From contig DASSKA010000125.1 of NCBI GenBank assembly GCA_035690905.1, positions 1 through 7,583 of the forward strand: 7,583 nt of DNA. The letters run 5' to 3'. A model generated the notes under the pieces. It was not told the origin of the DNA. It was given only the letters and a program-made list of their open reading frames with translations, and made no database searches. This DNA is from DASSKA01 sp035690905. Its GTDB lineage: Bacteria; Actinomycetota; Actinomycetes; Propionibacteriales; Nocardioidaceae. Positions 1 through 5,551 of this stretch are shown in pieces (the stretch's first letter is position 1; each line of letters opens with the position of its first letter). The position numbers and the translations under genes are program-made.

Positions 1-124
1 CTGCCTGTACTGCACCGGCGTGCACGTCCTCGCGTTCGTGCTCTTCGTGGTCGTGGCGCTCGGCTCGGCAGCCATCGTCGAGGAGACGCTGGCGAGTGAG
101 CGTGAGTACGACGGGAGCTCCTGA
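1..124 (+). CDS. C-terminal end of a membrane thiol oxidoreductase, probably vitamin K epoxide reductase (VKOR) family
   Basis: Only the last 40 codons are inside the window (frame starts at base 2, stop TGA at 122-124). The visible residues begin with Cys-Leu-Tyr-Cys, a CxxC pair, at the start of a hydrophobic helix of about 20 residues (visible residues 5-25), followed by a short charged tail rich in Glu and Ser. A CxxC at the head of a transmembrane helix close to the C-terminus is the arrangement of the quinone-proximal active site in bacterial VKOR proteins, which reoxidise DsbA-like partners and pass electrons to quinone. The stop codon abuts the GTG start of ctaG, so the two are almost certainly one operon; a thiol oxidoreductase fits beside a copper-site assembly factor. 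The family call rests on one short motif and the rest of the gene is unseen, so another CxxC membrane protein remains possible. Confidence 0.6.
   Translation, partial: CLYCTGVHVLAFVLFVVVALGSAAIVEETLASEREYDGSS
113..117 (+). promoter_or_regulatory. Ribosome binding site that decides the ctaG start
   Basis: GGGAG lies inside the last codons of the upstream gene, 7 bases before the GTG at 125. That spacing favours GTG-125. In-frame ATG codons at 134 and 137 would sit too far from this site. Confidence 0.6.
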
Positions 125-1114
125 GTGGACCCGATGATGCCAGCCCCGTTCGGCTGGCACACCTTCTTGACCGACTGGCACCTCGCACCCGTCTGGGACC
201 TGGTGATCCTGCTCGCCCTGGTCGCCTACGGTGCAGGGGTTGCACGGGCCCGGCGGCGGGGCGAACGCCCCGTCCACCCGGTGCGGATGGCCTCCTTCGG
301 CGCGGCGATGCTGGTCTTGACGATCACCGTGAACTCGGCCATCGAGGGCTACTCGATGATGCTGTTCTGGGACCACATGATCGAGCACCTGCTGCTGATC
401 ATGGTGGTCCCGGCTCTGCTGGTCGCGGGGCACCCGCTGACCGTGCTGGTGCAGGCCACCACCGGCCGGACCCGGGAGCGGGTGCAGGCGGCGCTGCGGT
501 CCGCGCCGGTGTCCGTGGTCACCCATCCGGTCGTCGCGCTGGGGATCTACAGCGTCGTCATCGTCGGCACGCACCTGACCTCGTTCATGAACGCCATGAC
601 CATGCACATGTGGCTGATGCCGGCTGAGCAGGTCCTTTACCTGGTCAGCGGCTCGCTGCTGCTGGTGACCCTGCTGGCCGAGGAGCCGCTGCGCTGGCGA
701 CCGCCGTACCTGATGCGCTTCGCGGTCCTCATGCTGGCCATGATCCCGGACACGCTGGTCGGCATCGTGCTGATGCAGAGCAGCACCGCGATGTACCCGG
801 GCATGACCACCTCGGCGCACTGGGCTCCGACGCCGCTGCACGACGAGCTGATCGCCGGCGGCATCATGTGGGCCGGTGGGGACGGGCTGATGATGCTTTT
901 CGCGGTGATCATCATGTTGGTCTGGATCTCCAGCCCCCACCGCGACGCCACCGCGGGTGCCTGGCTCGAGAAGATCCGCCGGCAGCGGTTCACCGAGATC
1001 GCGGGCGGCACCGAGGCGCTGGGCGTCTCCTCCGAGGGCTCCGACGTGGACGAGGACGAGGCCTACCTGGACGCGTACAACCGGATGCTCAAGCGTCTCA
1101 ACGCCCACCAGTAG
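125..1114 (+). CDS. ctaG: Cytochrome c oxidase assembly protein CtaG (caa3_CtaG family)
   Basis: A 329-residue polytopic membrane protein. Members of this family help deliver copper to the CuB site of haem-copper oxidases during assembly in the cytoplasmic membrane. About seven hydrophobic segments can be read near residues 22-40, 56-72, 77-101, 131-150, 166-184, 198-216 and 241-268. The family hallmark is the segment with FWDHMIEHLL around residues 81-90, giving His84 and His88 one helical turn apart, followed by a proline-containing helix and a GHP turn at 102-104. A second Met/His-rich stretch covers 155-165 with His161. The cytoplasmic C-terminal tail (about 275-329) is charged and acidic (DVDEDEAY near 307-314). 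The gene starts with GTG directly after the stop of the VKOR-like gene, so translation is probably coupled. Length and motif fit the family well. This is the Caa3-type CtaG, not the unrelated Cox11 protein that shares the symbol. Confidence 0.9.
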   Translation: MDPMMPAPFGWHTFLTDWHLAPVWDLVILLALVAYGAGVARARRRGERPVHPVRMASFGAAMLVLTITVNSAIEGYSMMLFWDHMIEHLLLIMVVPALLVAGHPLTVLVQATTGRTRERVQAALRSAPVSVVTHPVVALGIYSVVIVGTHLTSFMNAMTMHMWLMPAEQVLYLVSGSLLLVTLLAEEPLRWRPPYLMRFAVLMLAMIPDTLVGIVLMQSSTAMYPGMTTSAHWAPTPLHDELIAGGIMWAGGDGLMMLFAVIIMLVWISSPHRDATAGAWLEKIRRQRFTEIAGGTEALGVSSEGSDVDEDEAYLDAYNRMLKRLNAHQ

Positions 1115-1123
1115 CCGGCCCGG

Positions 1124-2668
1124 TCAGCGGGAGCGCAGGGCGAGGAACACGTCCACCCGGTCCTCGAGCCGGGCCAGGCTGCGGCCGGTCAGCTGCTCGA
1201 CCCGCTCGATCCGGTAGCGGACGGTGTTGACGTGCACGTGCAACGCCTCCGCGGTCCTGGTCCACGACCCCGAGCAGGCCAGGAACGCCTCCAGCGTGTC
1301 CACCAGGCCGGCTCCGGTGCGTGCGTCGTACTCCAGCACCCGGCCCAGCACTCTCGCGGCGAACGTGCGGCGAACCTCGTCCGGCACCGAGGCCAGCAGC
1401 AGCACGTGCGAGGTGACCTCGTCCGCGGTCACCACGCTCACCGGGATCCGCCGGGCCTCGGCGAGCCGGCAGGCGAACCGGGCCTCCTCCACCGCCCCGG
1501 CCACCGCGTCCGGGCCGACGGGGGTGCTCACGCCGACCACCAGGCTGGCGCCGCCCAGCCCCGGAGCGAGCCGACCGAACGCCTCGCGCAGCAGGTCATC
1601 GGCGCCCGCGGCCGCCGGCAGCAGGCCGACCACCCGCTCGTCGCGGCCGGAGGCGACCACCGCCGTACCGAGCTGGAGGGCGACGTCCTCGACCACCATC
1701 CGCACCACCTCGAGCTGGTCGGGAAGGTCCACGAAGCCCGCGACCACGGCGACCAGCGCTTCGGAGCGGTCGACGCCCGCCTGCGCGAGCCGCACCTCGA
1801 GCTCGCGCTGGCTGCCGCCGGACTCCAGCAGGGCCAGCACGTCGTCGGCGATGCGGCGGGCGGCACGGAGCCCTTCTTCGTGTCGGGACCGGTCCAGCGC
1901 GGCGATGGCCGCGAACTCCCCGACCGTCTCCGCAAGCTCCCCGCCCCCGCCCCCGGCCCCCGCCCCGTCGCCGTCGACGACCACGAGCCAGGACGCCAGC
2001 CGGCTCCCGAGAACCGAGCCGACCGGAAACGCGGTGAGCGCCTCGGCGGCCTCGCCCACGGTGACCGGCAGCCGCGGGGCGGTCAGGTAGGCGTGCACCA
2101 CGCGGTCCACGTCGCTCCCGGCCAGTGGCTCGCGGCCGGGTACGACGGACCGGCCGGTCGTGGTCACCACCCGGATCACGTGGCCGGTCTCGGCCGACAC
2201 CCGCGCCGCCACCTCGTCCAGGGTCCGCCCGGACGCGATCGCGGAGAGCATCTCCCGCTGCCGGACCAGCGAGGCCGACATCCGGGCTCCGACCGGTGAG
2301 CCGGTCGCGGCGGCGCAGTGCTCGACGACGTCGGCGAAGGAGATCTCCTCGGGCACCTCGACCAGCGGCAGGCCGTGCCGCCGGCAGGCCTCCACCAGGT
2401 CCTCGGGCACGCTGCCCAGCAGCGCGTCTCCCGCGGCGAGCGCGATGGCCCCGCCGTCCACCAGGGAGCGGACGAACGTCTCGCTGTCGGCGGCAGACCG
2501 CCGCCAGTTCAGGCCGGTGAGCACCAGCTCGCCGCCGGACAGGTACCGGGTCGGCTCCAGCAGGTCGGTGGTCAGGGCCCGGCGGACCGGTCGCTCCAGC
2601 GCCCCCTGCGGCGCCAGCAGCAGCCGCAGCCGCAGACCTGGCGCGTCCACCAGCTCCCTGAGCAGCAC
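1124..2668 (-). CDS. pucR: PucR-family transcriptional regulator, likely controlling the divergent purine-catabolism operon
   Basis: A 514-residue DNA-binding regulator. Residues about 1-122 match the PucR N-terminal domain: an opening LLRELVDAPGL, then a TDLLEPTRYLSGGELVLTG stretch around 34-52. A linker with a Gly/Ala run (235-243) follows, inside a GAF-like middle region. Residues about 265-420 resemble the GGDEF-like domain of CdaR/PucR regulators. The C-terminal helix-turn-helix (about 452-511) has the typical LVDTLEAFL, then TAEALHVHVNTVRYRIERVEQLTG, then LEDRVDVFLALR. The GTG start at 2668 is preceded by a strong Shine-Dalgarno, GGGAGGAGG, five bases upstream. The gene is divergent from the xanthine dehydrogenase operon, the usual layout for a regulator and its target. 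In Bacillus subtilis PucR controls purine catabolism, but the family also controls other pathways, so the target is inferred from position. The effector ligand cannot be read from the sequence. Codon use matches the neighbours. Confidence 0.85.
   Translation of the reverse strand: MLLRELVDAPGLRLRLLLAPQGALERPVRRALTTDLLEPTRYLSGGELVLTGLNWRRSAADSETFVRSLVDGGAIALAAGDALLGSVPEDLVEACRRHGLPLVEVPEEISFADVVEHCAAATGSPVGARMSASLVRQREMLSAIASGRTLDEVAARVSAETGHVIRVVTTTGRSVVPGREPLAGSDVDRVVHAYLTAPRLPVTVGEAAEALTAFPVGSVLGSRLASWLVVVDGDGAGAGGGGGELAETVGEFAAIAALDRSRHEEGLRAARRIADDVLALLESGGSQRELEVRLAQAGVDRSEALVAVVAGFVDLPDQLEVVRMVVEDVALQLGTAVVASGRDERVVGLLPAAAGADDLLREAFGRLAPGLGGASLVVGVSTPVGPDAVAGAVEEARFACRLAEARRIPVSVVTADEVTSHVLLLASVPDEVRRTFAARVLGRVLEYDARTGAGLVDTLEAFLACSGSWTRTAEALHVHVNTVRYRIERVEQLTGRSLARLEDRVDVFLALRSR
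1939..1966 (-). other. Putative G-quadruplex motif within the pucR coding strand
   Basis: On the minus strand, which is the mRNA-like strand of pucR, five guanine runs of 4, 5, 5, 5 and 4 bases are separated by loops of only 1, 2, 1 and 1 bases. This fits the classic G-quadruplex pattern with tracts longer than the minimum. It encodes the Gly/Ala linker at residues 235-243. It could fold in single-stranded DNA or in the mRNA. Whether it does anything, or only reflects GGG/GGC glycine codons in a GC-rich genome, is unknown. Confidence 0.6.
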
Positions 2669-2673
2669 CGCCG

Positions 2674-2682
2674 CCTCCTCCC
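2674..2682 (-). promoter_or_regulatory. pucR ribosome binding site, half of an inverted repeat
   Basis: Reading the minus strand, GGGAGGAGG ends five bases before the GTG start at 2668. It is close to a perfect anti-16S match and strongly supports this start. Its GGAGGA core pairs exactly with TCCTCC six bases further upstream (plus coordinates 2676-2681 and 2688-2693), so an mRNA that begins upstream of 2693 could hide the site in a hairpin. Confidence 0.65.
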
Positions 2683-2743
2683 TCTTTGGAGGAACCTACA
2701 ACGACCCTGTCCATCCGGGGAGCCGGTTCGTGTCGATCGTGGC

Positions 2744-2772
2744 TTGGCGTGTCCGTCACCGGTGGGTTCACT
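2744..2772 (+). promoter_or_regulatory. Weak candidate promoter for the xanthine dehydrogenase operon
   Basis: TTGGCG at 2744-2749 and TTCACT at 2767-2772 are separated by 17 bases, the ideal spacing for a housekeeping sigma factor. The boxes match the consensus at only four and three of six positions, which is not far from chance. A start about seven bases after the second box would leave a leader of roughly 60 bases before the ATG at 2842. The CACCGGTG palindrome lies in the spacer, where a bound repressor would block polymerase. Confidence 0.25.
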
Positions 2773-2788
2773 CGGATGAGACGGTGAC
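2755..2788. promoter_or_regulatory. Candidate operator: palindrome plus spaced inverted repeat
   Basis: GTCACCG at 2755-2761 and CGGTGAC at 2782-2788 form a perfect 7-bp inverted repeat with a 20-bp gap, so the arm centres are 27 bp apart. The left arm overlaps a perfect 8-bp palindrome, CACCGGTG (2757-2764). The position in the divergent region suits a regulator binding site. No match to a known PucR box is claimed, and in GC-rich DNA short palindromes of this size arise by chance fairly easily. Confidence 0.35.
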
Positions 2789-2825
2789 CGGGATCGCACG
2801 TGGCATCGCTTGCTGGCCGGACGTG

Positions 2826-2831
2826 AGGGAG
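2826..2831 (+). promoter_or_regulatory. Ribosome binding site of the FAD subunit gene
   Basis: AGGGAG ends 10 bases before the ATG at 2842. It supports this ATG as the start, which also gives the normal N-terminus for the family. Confidence 0.55.
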
Positions 2832-2841
2832 ACAGCGTCGC

Positions 2842-3711
2842 ATGGAGTTCCTCCAGCCGAGCAGCTGGGCCGAGGCGGTGGAGGCCAAGGCCGCCCACCC
2901 CGGCGCGGTGCCGGTCGCCGGCGGCACGGACGTGATGGTCGAGCTGAACTTCGACCGCCGCCGCCCGGCGGCGCTGCTCGACCTGACCCGGGTGCCCGAG
3001 CTGGCGGCCTGGTCCGAGCACGAGGGCCGGGTCCGGCTCGGCGCGGCGATCACCTACGCCTGCGTCATCGACGAGCTCAACGACCGGCTGCCCGGGCTGG
3101 CGATGGCATCCCGGACCGTCGGCTCGCCGCAGATCCGCAACCGCGGCACCATCGGCGGCAACCTGGGCGCTGCCTCGCCCGCCGGCGACGCGCACCCGGC
3201 GCTGCTGGCCACGGACGCGGAGGTCGAGGTGGAGTCGGTTCGCGGTGTGCGGGTGGTCCCGGTCGGCGAGTTCTACACCGGCGTCAAGCGCAACGCGCTC
3301 GAGCCCGACGAGCTGATCGCCGGCATCTGGGTGACCCCGCCGCGCGGGCCCCAGCAGTTCGCCAAGATCGGCACCCGCAACGCGATGGTGATCTCGGTGG
3401 CGGCCTTCGGGCTGGCCCTGCACCCGGACCGCAGGCAGGTGGGCACCGGGATCGGTTCGGCGGCGCCGACCCCGCGCCGGGCGCCGGATGCCGCGGCGTT
3501 CCTGGCCGCCGCGCTTGAGGACGCCGGTCTCTGGGAGTCCCGCGGCGACCTCCCCGAGTCGCTGGCCCGCGAGTTCGGCGCCCGGGTGCGCGGCGCCGCA
3601 GCGCCGATCGACGACGTGCGCGGCACCGCGTCGTACCGCCTGCACGCGCTGGCGGTGATGGCCCGCCGCACCCTGGCGTGGGCCTGGAGCGACTACCAGA
3701 AGGCGGCCTGA
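2842..3711 (+). CDS. pucC: Xanthine dehydrogenase FAD-binding subunit (PucC/CoxM type)
   Basis: A 289-residue FAD subunit of a three-part molybdenum hydroxylase. It takes electrons from the [2Fe-2S] subunit and passes them to the final acceptor (NAD+ or another carrier; not readable here). The N-terminal FAD-binding domain covers about 1-165. It has the first flavin-contacting loop VAGGTD at 25-30 and the second, TIGGNLGAASPAGD, at 103-116. The C-terminal domain (about 172-283) resembles the CO dehydrogenase flavoprotein C-terminal domain and ends with the family-like TASYRLHALAVMARRTL at 262-278. Length is typical, and no extra cysteine-containing insertion for a [4Fe-4S] cluster is seen. 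It is the first gene of the operon and is followed two bases later by the iron-sulfur subunit. The symbol is by analogy to Bacillus subtilis pucC; the same fold serves CO dehydrogenase and other hydroxylases, and the purine assignment comes mainly from the neighbours. Confidence 0.88.
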   Translation: MEFLQPSSWAEAVEAKAAHPGAVPVAGGTDVMVELNFDRRRPAALLDLTRVPELAAWSEHEGRVRLGAAITYACVIDELNDRLPGLAMASRTVGSPQIRNRGTIGGNLGAASPAGDAHPALLATDAEVEVESVRGVRVVPVGEFYTGVKRNALEPDELIAGIWVTPPRGPQQFAKIGTRNAMVISVAAFGLALHPDRRQVGTGIGSAAPTPRRAPDAAAFLAAALEDAGLWESRGDLPESLAREFGARVRGAAAPIDDVRGTASYRLHALAVMARRTLAWAWSDYQKAA

Positions 3712-3713
3712 GC

Positions 3714-4196
3714 ATGCGGATCACCACCACGGTCAACGGCGAGCGGCGCGAGGTCGACGACGTCTGGGAGGGCGAGAGCCTGCTCTACGTGCTGCGCGAG
3801 CGGATGGGGCTGCCCGGCTCGAAGAACGCCTGCGAGCAGGGGGAGTGCGGCTCGTGCACGGTGATGCTCGACGGCGTGCCGGTGTGCGCGTGCCTGGTGG
3901 CTGCCGGGCAGGCGGAGGGCCGCGAGGTGGTCACCGTGGAGGGGCTCGCCGATCCCGATGCCCTGCACCCGGTGCAGACCGCGTTCGTGGACGCCGGCGC
4001 TGTGCAGTGCGGGTTCTGCACCCCGGGGCTCGTCGTCGCCGCCGCCGACCTGCTGCAGCGCAGCCCGCGACCCTCGGACCCTGAGATCCGGGAGGCGCTG
4101 GCCGGCAACCTGTGCCGGTGCACCGGCTACGAGAAGATCCTGGACGCCGTGCGGCTGGCTGCCGACCGCATGGCCGGCGCGGAGGTGGCGCGATGA
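3714..4196 (+). CDS. pucE: Xanthine dehydrogenase [2Fe-2S] subunit (PucE/CoxS type)
   Basis: A 160-residue iron-sulfur subunit that relays electrons from the molybdenum centre to FAD. The N-terminal plant-ferredoxin-like domain carries the first cluster on Cys40, Cys45, Cys48 and Cys60 (CX4CX2CX11C). The C-terminal helical domain carries the second on Cys99 and Cys102 (QCGFCTPG) and Cys134 and Cys136 (NLCRCTGY). All eight ligands are present, so the protein looks fully functional. The ATG at 3714 is chosen because MRITTTVNG is the normal family N-terminus and the total length is typical. An in-frame upstream GTG at 3678 lies inside the preceding gene and would add an unrelated leader. A purine-rich GAAGG lies 10 bases upstream. 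The gene begins two bases after the FAD subunit stop, and its own stop overlaps the deaminase start (ATGA). Confidence 0.93.
   Translation: MRITTTVNGERREVDDVWEGESLLYVLRERMGLPGSKNACEQGECGSCTVMLDGVPVCACLVAAGQAEGREVVTVEGLADPDALHPVQTAFVDAGAVQCGFCTPGLVVAAADLLQRSPRPSDPEIREALAGNLCRCTGYEKILDAVRLAADRMAGAEVAR
4181..4185 (+). promoter_or_regulatory. Ribosome binding site that decides the deaminase start
   Basis: GGAGG ends seven bases before the ATG at 4193, inside the end of the iron-sulfur subunit gene. It rules in ATG-4193 over the longer in-frame extension from 4112, which would read through the iron-sulfur gene in another frame. Confidence 0.7.
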
Positions 4197-5551
4197 CCCT
4201 GGTGGTCGAGGGTTGCGCGGTCGTCACCATGGACCCGGCCCGCACCGAGCTCGCCTCCGGGCACGTGGTCGTCGAGCGCAACCGGATCACCGCGGTCGGT
4301 GAGGGCCCGGCGCAGGGGTACGACGGAGCGCGGCGCGTGGACGGGACCGGCTGCCTGCTCACCCCGGGGCTGGTCAACACCCACCACCACATCTACCAGT
4401 GGGTGACCCGCGGGCTGGCTGCCGACGACACGCTGTTCGACTGGCTGACCACCCTGTACCCGGTCTGGGCCGGCATCGACGAGGAGGCGGTGCACGTGGC
4501 CGCGCAGGGCGGCCTGGCCCGGCTGGCCCGCACCGGCTGCACCACCGCCTCGGACCACCACTACGTGTTCCCCCGCGACAGCGGGGACCTGCTCGCCGCG
4601 GAGATCTCCGCCGCCGGCTCGGTGGGGCTGCGGTTCCACCCCTGCCGCGGCTCGATGGACCTCGGCCGCAGCAGCGGCGGGCTGCCGCCGGACTCCGTCG
4701 TGGAGGACCGTGACGCGGTGCTGGCGGCCACCGAGGCGGCGATCGGCCGGTGGCACGACCCGGCCCCGGACGCCATGGTGCGCATCGCGGTCGGCCCGTG
4801 CTCGCCGTTCTCCGTGACCGGCGACCTGATGCGCGAAGCGGCCGAGCTGGCCCGCCGGCACGGCGTCCGGTTGCACACCCATCTCGCCGAGACCGCCGAC
4901 GAGCTGGACTTCTGCCGGGAGCGGTTCGGGTGCCCGCCGCTGGAGTACGCCGAGTCGCTCGGTTGGTCCGGGCCCGACGTGTGGTACGCCCACGGCATCC
5001 ACTTCGACGACCTGGAGGTCAAACGGCTCGGTGCGGCGGGCACCGGGGTGGCGCACTGCCCGTCGTCCAACGCACGGCTCGGCGCCGGGATCGCCCGCGC
5101 CGCCGACCTGCGCGCCGCGGGTGCCCCGGTCGGGCTCGGCGTGGACGGCGCGGCCAGCAACGAGGCGAGCAGCCTCCTGGAGGAGGTCCGGCACGCGCTG
5201 CTGCTCGCCCGGGCCAAGGGCGGCCCCCGTGCGCTGACCGTCCGCGACGCGCTGGAGATGGCCACGCTCGGCGGGGCGACCGTGCTCGGCCGGGCCGACG
5301 AGATCGGCTCGGTCGAGGCCGGAAAGCTGGCCGACCTGACGCTGTGGCGGCTGGACACCCTGCCGCACGCGGACATCGACGACCCGGTCGCCGCACTGGT
5401 CCTGGGCGCACCCCCGCCGCTGGAGCTGCTGCTCGTGGACGGACGGACCGTGGTCGAGCGGGACCGGGTGGTGACCGTCGACGAGCCGGAGCTGGCCCTC
5501 CGGTCCCGCCGGGTCCACGAGTCTCTGCTCGGGAAGGCGGGACTGCGATGA
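4193..5551 (+). CDS. 8-oxoguanine deaminase (amidohydrolase superfamily); guanine deaminase activity possible
   Basis: A 452-residue cytosolic metal-dependent aminohydrolase. The barrel carries the expected ligands and catalytic residues: His64 and His66 in NTHHH, His230 and Glu233 in HTHLAE, His267 in WYAHGIH, His288 in AHCPSSN and Asp318 in GLGVDGAASN. The small beta domain is formed by both ends. Segments such as NTHHHIYQ, LFDWLTTLYPVW, the DHHYVFP region, FHPCRGSMDLG, GGLPPDSVVE, GPCSPFSVTGDLMREAAELA, and the ending DPVAALVLGAP closely resemble, from memory, Pseudomonas aeruginosa Pa0142. That enzyme deaminates 8-oxoguanine to urate and ammonia. Length fits. The gene overlaps the iron-sulfur subunit gene at its start and the molybdopterin subunit gene at its end, both by ATGA, so all should be co-translated. 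Guanine deamination to xanthine would also fit the operon; substrate preference cannot be settled from the sequence. It is not a typical dihydropyrimidinase or allantoinase, as no carbamylated-lysine motif is seen. Confidence 0.85.
   Translation: MTLVVEGCAVVTMDPARTELASGHVVVERNRITAVGEGPAQGYDGARRVDGTGCLLTPGLVNTHHHIYQWVTRGLAADDTLFDWLTTLYPVWAGIDEEAVHVAAQGGLARLARTGCTTASDHHYVFPRDSGDLLAAEISAAGSVGLRFHPCRGSMDLGRSSGGLPPDSVVEDRDAVLAATEAAIGRWHDPAPDAMVRIAVGPCSPFSVTGDLMREAAELARRHGVRLHTHLAETADELDFCRERFGCPPLEYAESLGWSGPDVWYAHGIHFDDLEVKRLGAAGTGVAHCPSSNARLGAGIARAADLRAAGAPVGLGVDGAASNEASSLLEEVRHALLLARAKGGPRALTVRDALEMATLGGATVLGRADEIGSVEAGKLADLTLWRLDTLPHADIDDPVAALVLGAPPPLELLLVDGRTVVERDRVVTVDEPELALRSRRVHESLLGKAGLR

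Larger units (their letters stand above)
2669..2841. promoter_or_regulatory. Divergent intergenic control region between pucR and the xanthine dehydrogenase operon
   Basis: This 173-bp stretch is the only non-coding interval of any size in the window. It must supply the start signals for pucR to the left and pucC to the right. It is visibly less GC-rich in places than the genes. It contains two ribosome binding sites at its edges, a 6-bp inverted repeat next to the pucR start (2676-2693), a CACCGGTG palindrome and a longer-range inverted repeat (2755-2788), and a CACGTG palindrome (2797-2802). No open reading frame of convincing coding character begins and ends here. A PucR-type regulator bound here could control both directions. 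Confidence 0.7.

Noticed and set aside
1115..1150. A terminator hairpin between ctaG and pucR.
   Set aside because: Only short GC stems of about four pairs can be drawn and there is no following T-run in either direction.
2693..2698. TAGGTT on the minus strand as a -10 box for pucR.
   Set aside because: No acceptable -35 box lies 16-18 bases upstream on the minus strand, and the match alone is too weak to call a promoter.
2797..2802. CACGTG palindrome as an operator.
   Set aside because: The symmetry stops at six bases, which is common by chance in GC-rich DNA, and no second copy is spaced nearby.
1596..3053. A 485-codon open frame on the minus strand crossing pucR, the intergenic region and the start of pucC.
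   Set aside because: It reads pucR in a shifted frame, giving Arg/Gly/Ala-rich low-complexity sequence, and crosses the divergent control region. It is a shadow of the real genes.
2160..3518. A 452-codon open frame on the plus strand spanning antisense pucR and out-of-frame pucC.
   Set aside because: Its right half is pucC in the wrong frame and its left half is antisense to the PucR domains. There is no family signature.
3678..3713. Possible longer N-terminus of the iron-sulfur subunit from GTG 3678.
   Set aside because: The extra 12 residues would lie entirely inside the FAD subunit gene and match nothing in the family. ATG 3714 gives the normal start and length.
4112..4192. Possible longer N-terminus of the deaminase from 4112.
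   Set aside because: The extension is an Arg/Gly-rich out-of-frame reading of the iron-sulfur subunit gene. ATG 4193 has a good GGAGG site and gives the usual amidohydrolase N-terminus.
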